This document shows positions 33,976 through 41,860 of a stretch of 64,000 bases of DNA, in pieces. Source of the stretch: DATGLG01 sp035294245 (GTDB lineage Bacteria; Pseudomonadota; Alphaproteobacteria; JACZXZ01); assembly GCA_035294245.1 (NCBI GenBank), contig DATGLG010000033.1, positions 62,001 to 126,000 of the forward strand. The letters run 5' to 3'. Both the position numbers and the translations under genes were made by a program. Positions within the stretch are counted from its first letter, which is position 1; each line of letters begins with the position of its first letter. The notes under the pieces were generated by a model. That model saw only the letters and a list, made by a program, of their open reading frames with translations, was not told the origin of the DNA and did not search any database.

Positions 33976-35075
33976 AAGGTTTTCTCCCATAACATCGTCA
34001 GACGAGACGGATCGATTTGAACGCCAAGACCTGCGCCACCCGGGAGCAACAGCTTGCCATCTTCATAAGAAATGCCGGCGCCCGGATCGTCGAGCAGGCC
34101 ATATGCGCCATAGAGTTCGGCGTATTTCGGCCGCGCCGCCAAGGCGGCATGGGCCGCGGCAGCGGTCGCAAGGGCGCCCTCGTTCATTTGACCGACCATG
34201 ATCCCGATCCCGGCTTCGCTCAGTTGGCGTGCCGCCTTCAAGAGCGGGGCGATGCCACCCAGCTTGACGAGCTTGAGATGGGCCAGCGGTGCCGCACGAT
34301 GCCGGGCGAGCTCTTCGACATCACTCGGCGACGCGATGCTCTCGTCCAGCATGATGGGAACGGGGCTGGCAGCCGCTAACTGCCCGATCGCATGCCAATC
34401 TCCCGGTGGGATCGGCTGCTCGACATAGGCGACACCGGCCGACGCAAAGGCCTCGAGATAGGACAAAGCCATCTCCGCGGGCCAGGTTCCATTGGCATCC
34501 ACGGCAATCGTAGCCTTCGGGCCGGCAATGTCGCGAACGACACCGACGCGCCGGAGATCGTCCGCGAACGAGGCGATCCCGACTCGAAGCTTGAGGTCGG
34601 TGAAGCCTTCGGCGACATAGTGTCGGAGATTGACCTCGAGCGCGGCGTCGTCGCCCCAAAACAGTGTCTGGTTGGTCGCGATTCTTGCTGTGAAATCTCC
34701 GCCCAGATATGTTGCCAGCGGTTGCCCCCTTGACCGGGCCAGGCCATCGAGAAGCAGGCAATCGACGAGGTCTCGGGCCGCTGCCGGCGGACGAATTCCG
34801 ACATGGTCGAGATGTCGACGAAGGCGGCCAAAATCGCTCTTCCAGTCGAGCGCTGCGACGAGTTCGACGATGGCCTTTCGCAATTCTGCTTCGGGCATGC
34901 CCGTCAGATATTCGATGTTCGTCCGAACACTCGCGCCGGCGACGATATCGCCCCCGTCCTCGACGAGGAGATACACCTCGCTCAAGGCATCGATTGCACC
35001 GGAGCTCGCCGTGTGAAGACGTATGCCGGGCCGGTAGTGCAGTTCCGCGGCTGCGAGCCATACCCGCCGTGGCAT
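33972..35075 (-). CDS. Enolase superfamily (mandelate racemase/muconate lactonizing) enzyme
   Basis: The 367-residue protein has the muconate lactonizing subgroup layout: Lys162 (LKLR), metal ligands Asp193 (AVDANG), Glu219 (YVEQPI) and Asp244 (LDES), and the opposite Lys268 (HLKLVKLGG). Two catalytic lysines across the barrel allow racemisation, epimerisation or cycloisomerisation next to a carboxylate. Members of this subgroup include dipeptide epimerases, N-succinyl amino acid racemases and proline betaine epimerases. It overlaps the M20 gene by one base (TGATG) and the M24 gene by four. A step preparing the imported compound's stereochemistry is inferred. Confidence 0.87.
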   Translation of the reverse strand: MPRRVWLAAAELHYRPGIRLHTASSGAIDALSEVYLLVEDGGDIVAGASVRTNIEYLTGMPEAELRKAIVELVAALDWKSDFGRLRRHLDHVGIRPPAAARDLVDCLLLDGLARSRGQPLATYLGGDFTARIATNQTLFWGDDAALEVNLRHYVAEGFTDLKLRVGIASFADDLRRVGVVRDIAGPKATIAVDANGTWPAEMALSYLEAFASAGVAYVEQPIPPGDWHAIGQLAAASPVPIMLDESIASPSDVEELARHRAAPLAHLKLVKLGGIAPLLKAARQLSEAGIGIMVGQMNEGALATAAAAHAALAARPKYAELYGAYGLLDDPGAGISYEDGKLLLPGGAGLGVQIDPSRLTMLWEKTL

Positions 35076-36244
35076 CAGCGCGTGGCTCCATGCTCATGCA
35101 GCATGCTGCGCGCTATGTCGCGATAGATGAGGCTGGCATTGATGAATTCGTCGCGTGGAACGAATTCATCCGGCTTGTGTGCGACCGCAAGTGAGCCAGG
35201 CCCGAGGACAACGCCTTGGGCTCCGACCGACCGAAAATGCACCAGGTCGCATCCACCCTGAAATCCGGCAGGCCGCGGGTCAGCCACGCCATGGGTCGCG
35301 CTTGCCTTGAGAGCCGCCCGGACGACGGGGTGGTCAGTGGCGGTTTCGGTGGCGCCTCCAGTCGTCGGCTTGAATGACGTTATCGTCGCGTCGACCCTGT
35401 GTTCGATTTTGGCGCGCGTAAGCAGCTCCTCGATCTCGGCAATAACCGCCGCTTCATCTTCGCCGGGAACCATTCGCCGATCGATCATGAATTCGCAGCG
35501 ATCCGGCACGACATTATCGGCATGACCGCCGGAAATGCGCGTGACGGTCATACTGGCTGAGCCGACGAGAGGATGCCGGCGTTCGGCCACAATGCGATGG
35601 TGCGCCTCGATCGTCGTCAGCAGGCGCGCCGCCTTGAGAATGGCGTTCACGCCCAGATCGGGAGTGCCGGAATGTGCGGTCTGGCCCGAGACGCGCACGA
35701 TGGGCCGCAGACTGCCCTTATGGGCCGTGACCGGGATGTTGGAGGTGGGCTCGCCGATGACGGCATAATCGATGTGGGGGCGGCCTTTCACATAGGCCTT
35801 GGCGCCACGGCTCTCGACTTCCTCGTCGGCAACGAAGGCGGCGATGAGAGTGCCGGTCCAATGCCGCCGATCATGCATCAACATCTCGATTGCTTCGATC
35901 ATGGCCACGATGGGGCCCTTGGCATCACACGAGCCTCGTCCGTAGAGACGCCCGCTCCGTTCCGACAGAGTGAAGGGAGGCGAAGACCAGCCATCACCCG
36001 CCGGGACGACATCGATATGCGAATTGAATGCGAAGACGGGGCCAACACCGTTTTCCAAACGCCCAATCACGTTGGAGCGGCCGGGTTCGACTTCATGGAC
36101 TTCCGTCGCAAGCCCGATTTCCCGAAGAATCTCGGCCAGGTAACCGGCGGCCTCCGCCTCTCGGCCCGGCGGATTTTCGGTATTGAGAGCGACCAGCTGC
36201 TCGAGGCGCCGTTGCATGCGCGTAGGATCGGGGGCCAATTCCAT
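35075..36244 (-). CDS. M20 family metallohydrolase (ArgE/DapE type)
   Basis: The 389-residue enzyme carries the two-zinc site: His76 and Asp78 (SHIDVVP), Asp107 (CDAKG), Glu141/Glu142 (DEEVES), Glu165 (IGEPT) and a C-terminal His in AHKPDE. The lid dimerisation domain is in the middle. It removes an N-acyl or N-carbamoyl group, or splits a dipeptide, in the cytoplasm. The ATG at 36244 was preferred to a TTG 36 bp upstream. It directly follows the ATPase gene, so the imported molecule is probably processed by this enzyme early. Confidence 0.87.
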   Translation of the reverse strand: MELAPDPTRMQRRLEQLVALNTENPPGREAEAAGYLAEILREIGLATEVHEVEPGRSNVIGRLENGVGPVFAFNSHIDVVPAGDGWSSPPFTLSERSGRLYGRGSCDAKGPIVAMIEAIEMLMHDRRHWTGTLIAAFVADEEVESRGAKAYVKGRPHIDYAVIGEPTSNIPVTAHKGSLRPIVRVSGQTAHSGTPDLGVNAILKAARLLTTIEAHHRIVAERRHPLVGSASMTVTRISGGHADNVVPDRCEFMIDRRMVPGEDEAAVIAEIEELLTRAKIEHRVDATITSFKPTTGGATETATDHPVVRAALKASATHGVADPRPAGFQGGCDLVHFRSVGAQGVVLGPGSLAVAHKPDEFVPRDEFINASLIYRDIARSMLHEHGATR

Positions 36245-36285
36245 TGTGCCGTCTCGATATGGTGGTGGGTGCGAAGCCAAGAGGC

Positions 36286-37044
36286 CTAGTGCAAAATTTG
36301 CTCCAAGAACCGACGGGTCCGCGGATGGACGGAATTCGTGAAAAAGCGATCGACGGGCGCGTCTTCGACGATCTCGCCGTTATCCATGAAGAGAATGTGA
36401 TCGGCGGCGCGGCGCGCGAAGCTCATTTCGTGGGTCACGACGATGCTGGTCATGCCCTCGTCGCTGAGCTCGAGCATGACGTCGAGCACCTCCTTGATCA
36501 TTTCCGGATCCAGGGCCGATGTCGGCTCGTCGTAGAGCATGAGCTTCGGATCCATGGCAAGCGCGCGCGCAATTGCGACGCGCTGCTGCTGGCCGCCGGA
36601 AAGCTCGTCCGGGAAGGCGTCCGCCTTGTCGGGAATATGGACTTTCGCCAGGAGCGCGCGGCCACGCTCCTTCGCCTCGGTCGCCGGGATGCCCCGCACC
36701 TTCATCGGCGCGAGGGCGATATTTTCGAGCGCGGTCAGATGGGCGAACAGCTCGAAATTCTGGAACACCATCCCGATGTCGCGACGGATGATATGAGCGC
36801 CGCCGCGCGCACCGGCGATTTCACGCCCGTCGAACTCAATCACGCCCTGGTCAACCGTCTCGAGCAGGTTTATGCAGCGCAGGAGGGTGGATTTGCCCGA
36901 GCCAGAGGGGCCGATCATCACGATCGAACGTCCCTTCTGGACCTCGAAGGAAATGTCCTTGAGGACGAGCACCGGACCATAGGATTTTTGCAGCCCACGC
37001 ACGCGAAGGAGAGGTGGTTCGCGCCGCTCGATTCTGTCGCTCAT
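36286..37044 (-). CDS. ABC transporter ATP-binding protein, polar amino acid family
   Basis: The 252-residue ATPase has Walker A GPSGSGKST (45-53), signature LSGGQQQR and Walker B LMLYDEPTSALD. Its ATG overlaps the permease stop by 4 bases, and the M20 gene follows after about 40 bp. It powers the importer of the eight-gene operon at the inner membrane. Confidence 0.9.
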   Translation of the reverse strand: MSDRIERREPPLLRVRGLQKSYGPVLVLKDISFEVQKGRSIVMIGPSGSGKSTLLRCINLLETVDQGVIEFDGREIAGARGGAHIIRRDIGMVFQNFELFAHLTALENIALAPMKVRGIPATEAKERGRALLAKVHIPDKADAFPDELSGGQQQRVAIARALAMDPKLMLYDEPTSALDPEMIKEVLDVMLELSDEGMTSIVVTHEMSFARRAADHILFMDNGEIVEDAPVDRFFTNSVHPRTRRFLEQILH

Positions 37045-37775
37045 CGGATGCGCGCCTCACCACCCGTCATGCCGAGCAGGCGTTGCGTCAGCGATAGCGG
37101 CCGCCTCATGCGACGCCGGCTACGGCGGCTCGCCCATCGCTCGATCCACGATTGTGCGATCATGAAGAAGGTCGTGAAGGCGAGATAATAGATGCCCGCG
37201 GCGGTCAGCGCTTCCAAATAGTGGAAGCTGGCGCTCGCGGTCTGGTTTGCAACGAGAAGAAGCTCCTGCACGGCAATAACGGAGACCAGGGCGCTGAGCT
37301 TCAGCATGCCGATGAATTGGTTGCCGATCGGCGGAATGATGATTCGCGCCGCTTGCGGCAGCACGACGTAACGCATGACCTGCCAGTCGCGCATGCCGAG
37401 AGCGCGGCCGGCCGTGCGCTGCCCGCGCCCGACGGCTTGTATGCCGGAGCGCATGATCTCCGCCATGTATGCCCCTTCATTGAGGCCAAGAGCGAGCACA
37501 GCGCTGGTGAAGCCCGAGAACAGAATCCCGAAGCTCGGCAGCACGTTGAAGACGAAGATGAGCTGGAATAGGACGGGTGTTCCGCGGAAAAGCCAGAGAT
37601 AGCAAACCGCGATGGTACGTAGCGGCGGCAGGCGAGCCTCTTCCATTAGGGCGAGAATCAAGCCGACGGCCATGCCGATAAGCAGCGAGACGACCGTGAT
37701 AAGCAGCGTCATCGCCGCGCCGCGGATGAAGATCGCAGAAACGAGATAATCCAGAATGAGGTGCGGCGAATCCAA
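37041..37775 (-). CDS. ABC transporter permease, polar amino acid family
   Basis: The 244-residue inner-membrane protein has about five hydrophobic helices and coupling loop ALGLNEGAYMAEIMRSGIQA, then GQRTAGRALGM. An Arg-rich cytoplasmic tail (RWASRRSRRRMRRPL) is longer than usual. It is the sole permease of this operon and probably forms a homodimer. It lies 59 bp after the binding-protein gene. Confidence 0.88.
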   Translation of the reverse strand: MDSPHLILDYLVSAIFIRGAAMTLLITVVSLLIGMAVGLILALMEEARLPPLRTIAVCYLWLFRGTPVLFQLIFVFNVLPSFGILFSGFTSAVLALGLNEGAYMAEIMRSGIQAVGRGQRTAGRALGMRDWQVMRYVVLPQAARIIIPPIGNQFIGMLKLSALVSVIAVQELLLVANQTASASFHYLEALTAAGIYYLAFTTFFMIAQSWIERWASRRSRRRMRRPLSLTQRLLGMTGGEARIR

Positions 37776-37834
37776 TTTTCGCGCTCCGATGCGGCATGGT
37801 GGCTAACAGCGCCGCGCGACATCCACCCGATGAG

Positions 37835-38650
37835 TTAGAAGATGCTTCCGCTCATCGGCAGGTTGTACTTCTTCAGCAGGCTCGCATAGGTTCCGTCCTT
37901 CACAACCGCCGCAACGGCCTTCTCGACAGCCTGTTTCATCTCCGAGTCGCCCTTGCGCACGGCGATGCCGATCTGCGTATTGGCCTCGAAGGTCTTCCCC
38001 GTGATCTGATAGACATCGGGGAGCTCGCTGACGAACTTGACCGCGCCGGGGGTCGAATCGAACATGGCATCCGCGCGCCCCTGGCGTAGCGCGAGGGCGG
38101 CGTCCTGCGCCGTCGGGAGCGTCAGTATCTGTGGCTCGGGCTTGTGGGCCGCCGCACAGTTTTTTGCGACTTCGCGGGCATAAGTCTCCTCGATCGCACC
38201 CAAGGTCACGCTGACTCGGAGCCCGCAGAGATCCTCGCGACCATTGATCTTGTGCGGATTACCCTTCTGCACCAAGATCTCGTTGCCGATCCTCATGTAT
38301 GGAATGAAATCGACCTGCTCTGCCCGCTGAGGATTGATGTACATCGCCGAATTGATGATATCGATGCGCTTGCCTTGGAGCGCGGGGATCAAGCCCTTGA
38401 ATTCCATATTCATGATGCTGGGTTGAAGGCCCATCTTCGCCGCTATGGCATTGCCGAAATCGATGTCGAAGCCCGTCGGTGTGCCGTCCTTGGTATATTC
38501 GAAGGGTGCGAACGTCGCCGCGGTACCGTAGGTGAGCTTGCCCTTTGCGACGAGGTCGGCGGGCGCCGGAATCTGCTGGGCGAATGCCTGCGCCGCTCCA
38601 GCAGTCAGCGCGCCAAGGACCGCGATTGCAAGAAACCCCCGCCTGTTCAT
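37835..38650 (-). CDS. ABC transporter substrate-binding protein, polar amino acid family
   Basis: The 271-residue precursor has a signal peptide (MNRRGFLAIAVLGALTAGAA, cleavage near AFA) and the family 3 fold (GKLTYGTAATFAPFEY, GFDIDFGNAIAAKM, LRQGRADAMFDS). The ATG at 38650 follows AGGAGG by 5 nt, better than the longer frame. As the first gene of the eight-gene operon it defines what is imported, presumably an amino acid derivative. An inverted repeat lies about 100 bp upstream. Confidence 0.9.
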   Translation of the reverse strand: MNRRGFLAIAVLGALTAGAAQAFAQQIPAPADLVAKGKLTYGTAATFAPFEYTKDGTPTGFDIDFGNAIAAKMGLQPSIMNMEFKGLIPALQGKRIDIINSAMYINPQRAEQVDFIPYMRIGNEILVQKGNPHKINGREDLCGLRVSVTLGAIEETYAREVAKNCAAAHKPEPQILTLPTAQDAALALRQGRADAMFDSTPGAVKFVSELPDVYQITGKTFEANTQIGIAVRKGDSEMKQAVEKAVAAVVKDGTYASLLKKYNLPMSGSIF

Positions 38651-38741
38651 GATCGCCTCCTGTTTTACCGCCATGCTGATGCTCTTTTGCAGGCTGCCGG
38701 TCGTCAGCGTTCAACCGTGTTATTGCCTATGCCTTGCCCAA

Positions 38742-38768
38742 TTGTATTGAAAGTGAGATAAGATACAA
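38742..38768. promoter_or_regulatory. Inverted repeat between the eight-gene operon and divergent gntR
   Basis: TTGTAT and ATACAA form a perfect 6-bp inverted repeat with a 15-nt spacer, so the half-site centres are two helical turns apart. It lies between the divergent SBP and gntR starts. The two-winged-helix GntR protein is the obvious candidate binder. Confidence 0.45.
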
Positions 38769-38849
38769 GAGAAGAATCGCCCGGTCGATTTTCCTGAGCC
38801 AGCTTCGGCAGGGAATGTGCCTGGCGCGCTTTGGATCAAGAGAACGAGG

Positions 38850-39785
38850 ATGCAGGGAACACGTCCCAGCCGTCTCCAGGTGCAGACCGCACGACAGATC
38901 CTCGAGATCTTGCGCGCGGAAGAGTTCCCCGCCGGGCATCATCTGACCGAAGAGCGGCTCGTGTCGCGACTCGGTGTGTCACGCACGCCGATCCGCGCAG
39001 CGCTTCAAATATTGGCGCGAAGCGGCGTTCTGATCGCCCGACCTCGCCAAGGATACGTTGTCGCACCAGACAGTGACCCGACATACGGATCCGCGAGTCT
39101 GCCTATCAGTGCGGATGACGAGCTTTATATGCAAGTTGCACGAGACCTTGTTCGCAAGCGGCTGCCGGACGCCTTCACGGAGACCGAGATGATGCGCCGC
39201 TACGCCGTGAGCCGCGGTCTGGTCATTACGGTGTTGGCGCGGATGTCCGAAGAGGGACTGGTGCGGCGGGGCAAGGGCCGCGAGTGGGTGCCGATGCCTT
39301 TCCTCGATTCGCGGGAGGAGCAACGCGCAAGTTATGATTTCCGGCTGACACTTGAGCCAACGGCGCTGCGGCTTGCGTCCTTTCGAGTGGATCGGGCGGC
39401 GCTTGTCGAGGCACGCAAGCGGCATCTTGACGTCGCGAACGCAGAGTCGATCAAGCTATCAAGCGCGAAGCTCTTTGAGCTCGACGCAACGTTCCACGCG
39501 ATGCTGGCGCGAATGTCGCGGAATTCCTTCTTTCTGTCGGCGATCGAACAGCAGAATCGCTTGCGGCGGCTTATCGAGTACTGGGGCTATCGCGATGGCA
39601 CGCGGCTGCGGGCCTGGTGCCAAGAGCATTTATCTATCATTGATGCCTTGCTGGAAGGAGAGCGGCCAAGGGCCGCCACCCTGTTGGAGCGGCATTTGAA
39701 GAATGCGCGACGACAGCTTATCAAGCGGCCGTTTCGATTGGTTCTGCGTGACGGCCCCGGTGACGGCCTACCCGGTACGTATTGA
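38850..39785 (+). CDS. GntR/FCD-like regulator with two winged-helix domains
   Basis: The 311-residue protein has a first GntR winged helix at about 10-75 (TARQILEILRAEEFPAGHHL, LGVSRTPIRAALQIL). A second wHTH-like stretch follows at about 90-155 (QVARDLVRKRLPDAFTETEM, YAVSRGLVITVLARM). An FCD-type effector domain comes last (FELDATFHAMLARMSRNSFF). Most FCD regulators have one DNA-binding domain. The ATG at 38850 has ACGAGG ahead; a GTG at 38817 is possible. It is divergent from the eight-gene catabolic operon and probably represses it. The stop overlaps the region before amiC. Confidence 0.82.
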   Translation: MQGTRPSRLQVQTARQILEILRAEEFPAGHHLTEERLVSRLGVSRTPIRAALQILARSGVLIARPRQGYVVAPDSDPTYGSASLPISADDELYMQVARDLVRKRLPDAFTETEMMRRYAVSRGLVITVLARMSEEGLVRRGKGREWVPMPFLDSREEQRASYDFRLTLEPTALRLASFRVDRAALVEARKRHLDVANAESIKLSSAKLFELDATFHAMLARMSRNSFFLSAIEQQNRLRRLIEYWGYRDGTRLRAWCQEHLSIIDALLEGERPRAATLLERHLKNARRQLIKRPFRLVLRDGPGDGLPGTY

Positions 39786-39865
39786 GCCGCTCGCCAGCAA
39801 TGCTGGAATGGCATAGATTGAGGTCGGGACGCGCCATTCGGTTCAGCATCGAAAGGAGGCGAGAG

Positions 39866-40984
39866 GTGCCTGCGCCGTGGAATGTTGGGGTTCTATTTTC
39901 CCGAACCGGCGTCACCGGCTATGTCGAGCAGACGCAATTGCAAGGCACGCTCCTCGCCATCGAGGAGGTCAACGCCGCGGGCGGCGTGCTCGGGCGCCCG
40001 ATCCAGCCGATCATCTACGATCCCGAATCCGAGCCCGAGGGCTATCACCGGCTGGCAACCAAGCTGCTGGCCGATGACGGCGTCGGCACGATCTTCGGCT
40101 GCTGTACCTCGCGCTGCCGGAAGGCGGTGCTTCCTGTAATCGAGCGGCGCAACGGCTTGCTTTTCTACTCGGCCATCTATGAGGGCTTCGAGTATTCGCC
40201 CAACGTGATCTATACGGGCGCCGCGCCGAATCAGAGCAGCGTTCAGCTCGCCCGCTTCCTGATCGAGACTTATGGTCGGCGCTTCTGCTTCGTCGGCTCC
40301 GACTATGTCTATCCTCGAGAATCCAATCGGGTCATGCGCGAGCTTGTCGAGGAGCATGGCGGACAGGTGCTCGACGACATCTATATCGACATTCATGCCG
40401 ACCGCTCGCATTTCGGGCCTGTTGCCGCGCGTGTGATGGGCTTCCGGCCGGACGTCATCTTCTCGACCGTGGTCGGAGTCTGCACCGCCTATTTCTACGA
40501 GGCTTGCGCGGACGCCGGACTCGATACGCGCAACACGGTGATCGCCAGCCTGACGACGAGCGAGGCAGAGGTCGCCATCATGGCGCGGCCCGCCGCCGTC
40601 GGCCACGTCACCGCCGCACCGTATTTCCAGACGGTCGATACGCCCGCAAATGCGCGCTTCGTCGCCAATTACAAGCGGCGCTTCGGCTCCATGGCGGCCA
40701 CGAATATGAGCGCGGAAGCCGCCTATTTTCAGATTCATCTCTTCGCAAGAGCCCTCGAGGAAGCCGGGACCACCGATCCCGACGTGCTGGGGCCGGCGGT
40801 GCTCGGCCTGCAATATGACGCTCCGCAGGGTCGCATCACCGTCGATCCGGACAACAACCACACCTATGTCTGGCCGCGCATTGGACGAATCAATGAAGAC
40901 GGGCTGTTCGAGATCGTCGAGGAGAGCGAGGTGCCGGTGAAGCCCGACCCGTATCTGGTGAGCTATCGCTATGTCAGCGCGTAG
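39866..40984 (+). CDS. amiC: AmiC-like amide-sensing protein (periplasmic-binding fold, no signal peptide)
   Basis: The 372-residue protein has the branched-chain amino acid binding-protein fold (NVGVLFSRTGVTGYVEQTQL, LAIEEVNAAGGVLGRPIQ) but no signal peptide, so it stays in the cytoplasm. This matches AmiC, which binds short amides and sequesters the antiterminator AmiR in their absence. The GTG at 39866 was chosen because AAGGAGG lies 7 nt upstream; earlier codons in the frame lack similarity. The amiR-like gene follows directly and the transporter/hydrolase operon comes after, giving the classic sensor-antiterminator order. Confidence 0.87.
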   Translation: MPAPWNVGVLFSRTGVTGYVEQTQLQGTLLAIEEVNAAGGVLGRPIQPIIYDPESEPEGYHRLATKLLADDGVGTIFGCCTSRCRKAVLPVIERRNGLLFYSAIYEGFEYSPNVIYTGAAPNQSSVQLARFLIETYGRRFCFVGSDYVYPRESNRVMRELVEEHGGQVLDDIYIDIHADRSHFGPVAARVMGFRPDVIFSTVVGVCTAYFYEACADAGLDTRNTVIASLTTSEAEVAIMARPAAVGHVTAAPYFQTVDTPANARFVANYKRRFGSMAATNMSAEAAYFQIHLFARALEEAGTTDPDVLGPAVLGLQYDAPQGRITVDPDNNHTYVWPRIGRINEDGLFEIVEESEVPVKPDPYLVSYRYVSA

Positions 40985-41032
40985 TCGCCGAAGCTGCGCT
41001 TCCCGGTGCGGCTCATGGGAGGAGAGGCTGAT

Positions 41033-41638
41033 ATGAGCGGCGAGGCCTTGCTGCGGACACTGCGGGAGACCCGGGTCCTCGTCGTCCATCCCCCGGACCG
41101 GGATGGAGAGGAGCTCGTCCGGCACCTGCGCCGGATCGGCTGCCAGGTGCGCAGCCTGTGGCCGCAACCCGAGACCATTCCGGATCAGGTGGATGTTGTA
41201 TTCCGGCTCATCGATCGGCAATGTCCGGCGTCGCTCGGCCAGCCAACCGGCCCCGCGCCCTTCGCGCTCGTCGCCATCGTCGATTACGAGGACCCCCTCG
41301 TCCTCAACGCGCTGATCGACGCGAATGTGCGCGGCGTCGTGACCAAGCCGGTTCGACCTTTCGGCGTTCTGAGCACCTTGGTGATGGCCCGCGCGGCCCA
41401 TCGCTATGAAGGGCGCCTGCTCCAGAAGGTGCATAAGCTCGAGGAGACTCTCCGCTCGCGTCGGGAGATCGAGAAGTCTGTGCGAATCCTGATGATGATG
41501 CGCGGGCTGTCGGAGGACGACGCCTATCAGCTCATCCGCCGGCAGGCGATGGATAGGCGGCAATCGATGGCAGCCGTGGCATCCTCGATCATCCACGCGC
41601 ACAGCTTATTCGAGGGGCTGGGTGCCACCGAGGGGTAG
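41033..41638 (+). CDS. amiR: AmiR-like ANTAR antiterminator
   Basis: The 201-residue protein has a receiver-like N-terminal domain without an obvious phosphorylatable Asp and a coiled-coil linker (LLQKVHKLEETLRSRREIEK). A C-terminal ANTAR domain follows (about 140-195: ILMMMRGLSEDDAYQLIRRQ, then AMDRRQSMAAVA). ANTAR proteins bind hairpins in leader RNA and prevent termination. A strong terminator with overlapping hairpins lies in the 220-bp leader just downstream. The start at 41033 follows GGAGGAGAGG. Inducer would release it from the AmiC-like protein. Confidence 0.88.
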   Translation: MSGEALLRTLRETRVLVVHPPDRDGEELVRHLRRIGCQVRSLWPQPETIPDQVDVVFRLIDRQCPASLGQPTGPAPFALVAIVDYEDPLVLNALIDANVRGVVTKPVRPFGVLSTLVMARAAHRYEGRLLQKVHKLEETLRSRREIEKSVRILMMMRGLSEDDAYQLIRRQAMDRRQSMAAVASSIIHAHSLFEGLGATEG

Positions 41639-41743
41639 GGACGGCAGATCCAAACGCGCCGGCTCTTGCGAAGAGTCGACACCGATAGGCCCGTTTACGC
41701 CATTGACAATCCGCCCCCGCATTCCCAGAATTCACTGGCCCTA

Positions 41744-41831
41744 AGGGGCGAGACGGCGGGGAAGCCGTCGAACAGCTAGGCAGGGTTGCCCTTGCGTCGC
41801 GTGGCGTGGCCACGGGTGCAGGGGTTTTTTT
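41744..41831 (+). terminator. Regulated leader: ANTAR target hairpins and intrinsic terminator
   Basis: Between amiR and the transporter SBP lies a GACGGC/GCCGTC stem with a 6-nt loop (about 41752-41769). A CAGGG/CCCTTG hairpin follows near 41781-41793. The CCCT arm also pairs with GCAGGG at 41818-41823 to form a long terminator stem followed by seven T (41825-41831). The two structures exclude each other, so AmiR stabilising the upstream hairpins would let transcription through. Confidence 0.65.
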
Positions 41832-41860
41832 GTGTCTGCGATCGAACGGGAGGCAATTCG

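Noticed and set aside
39893..41602. Minus-strand 569-codon frame opposite amiC and amiR
   Set aside because: Antisense shadow of two confidently identified plus-strand genes; no domain visible.
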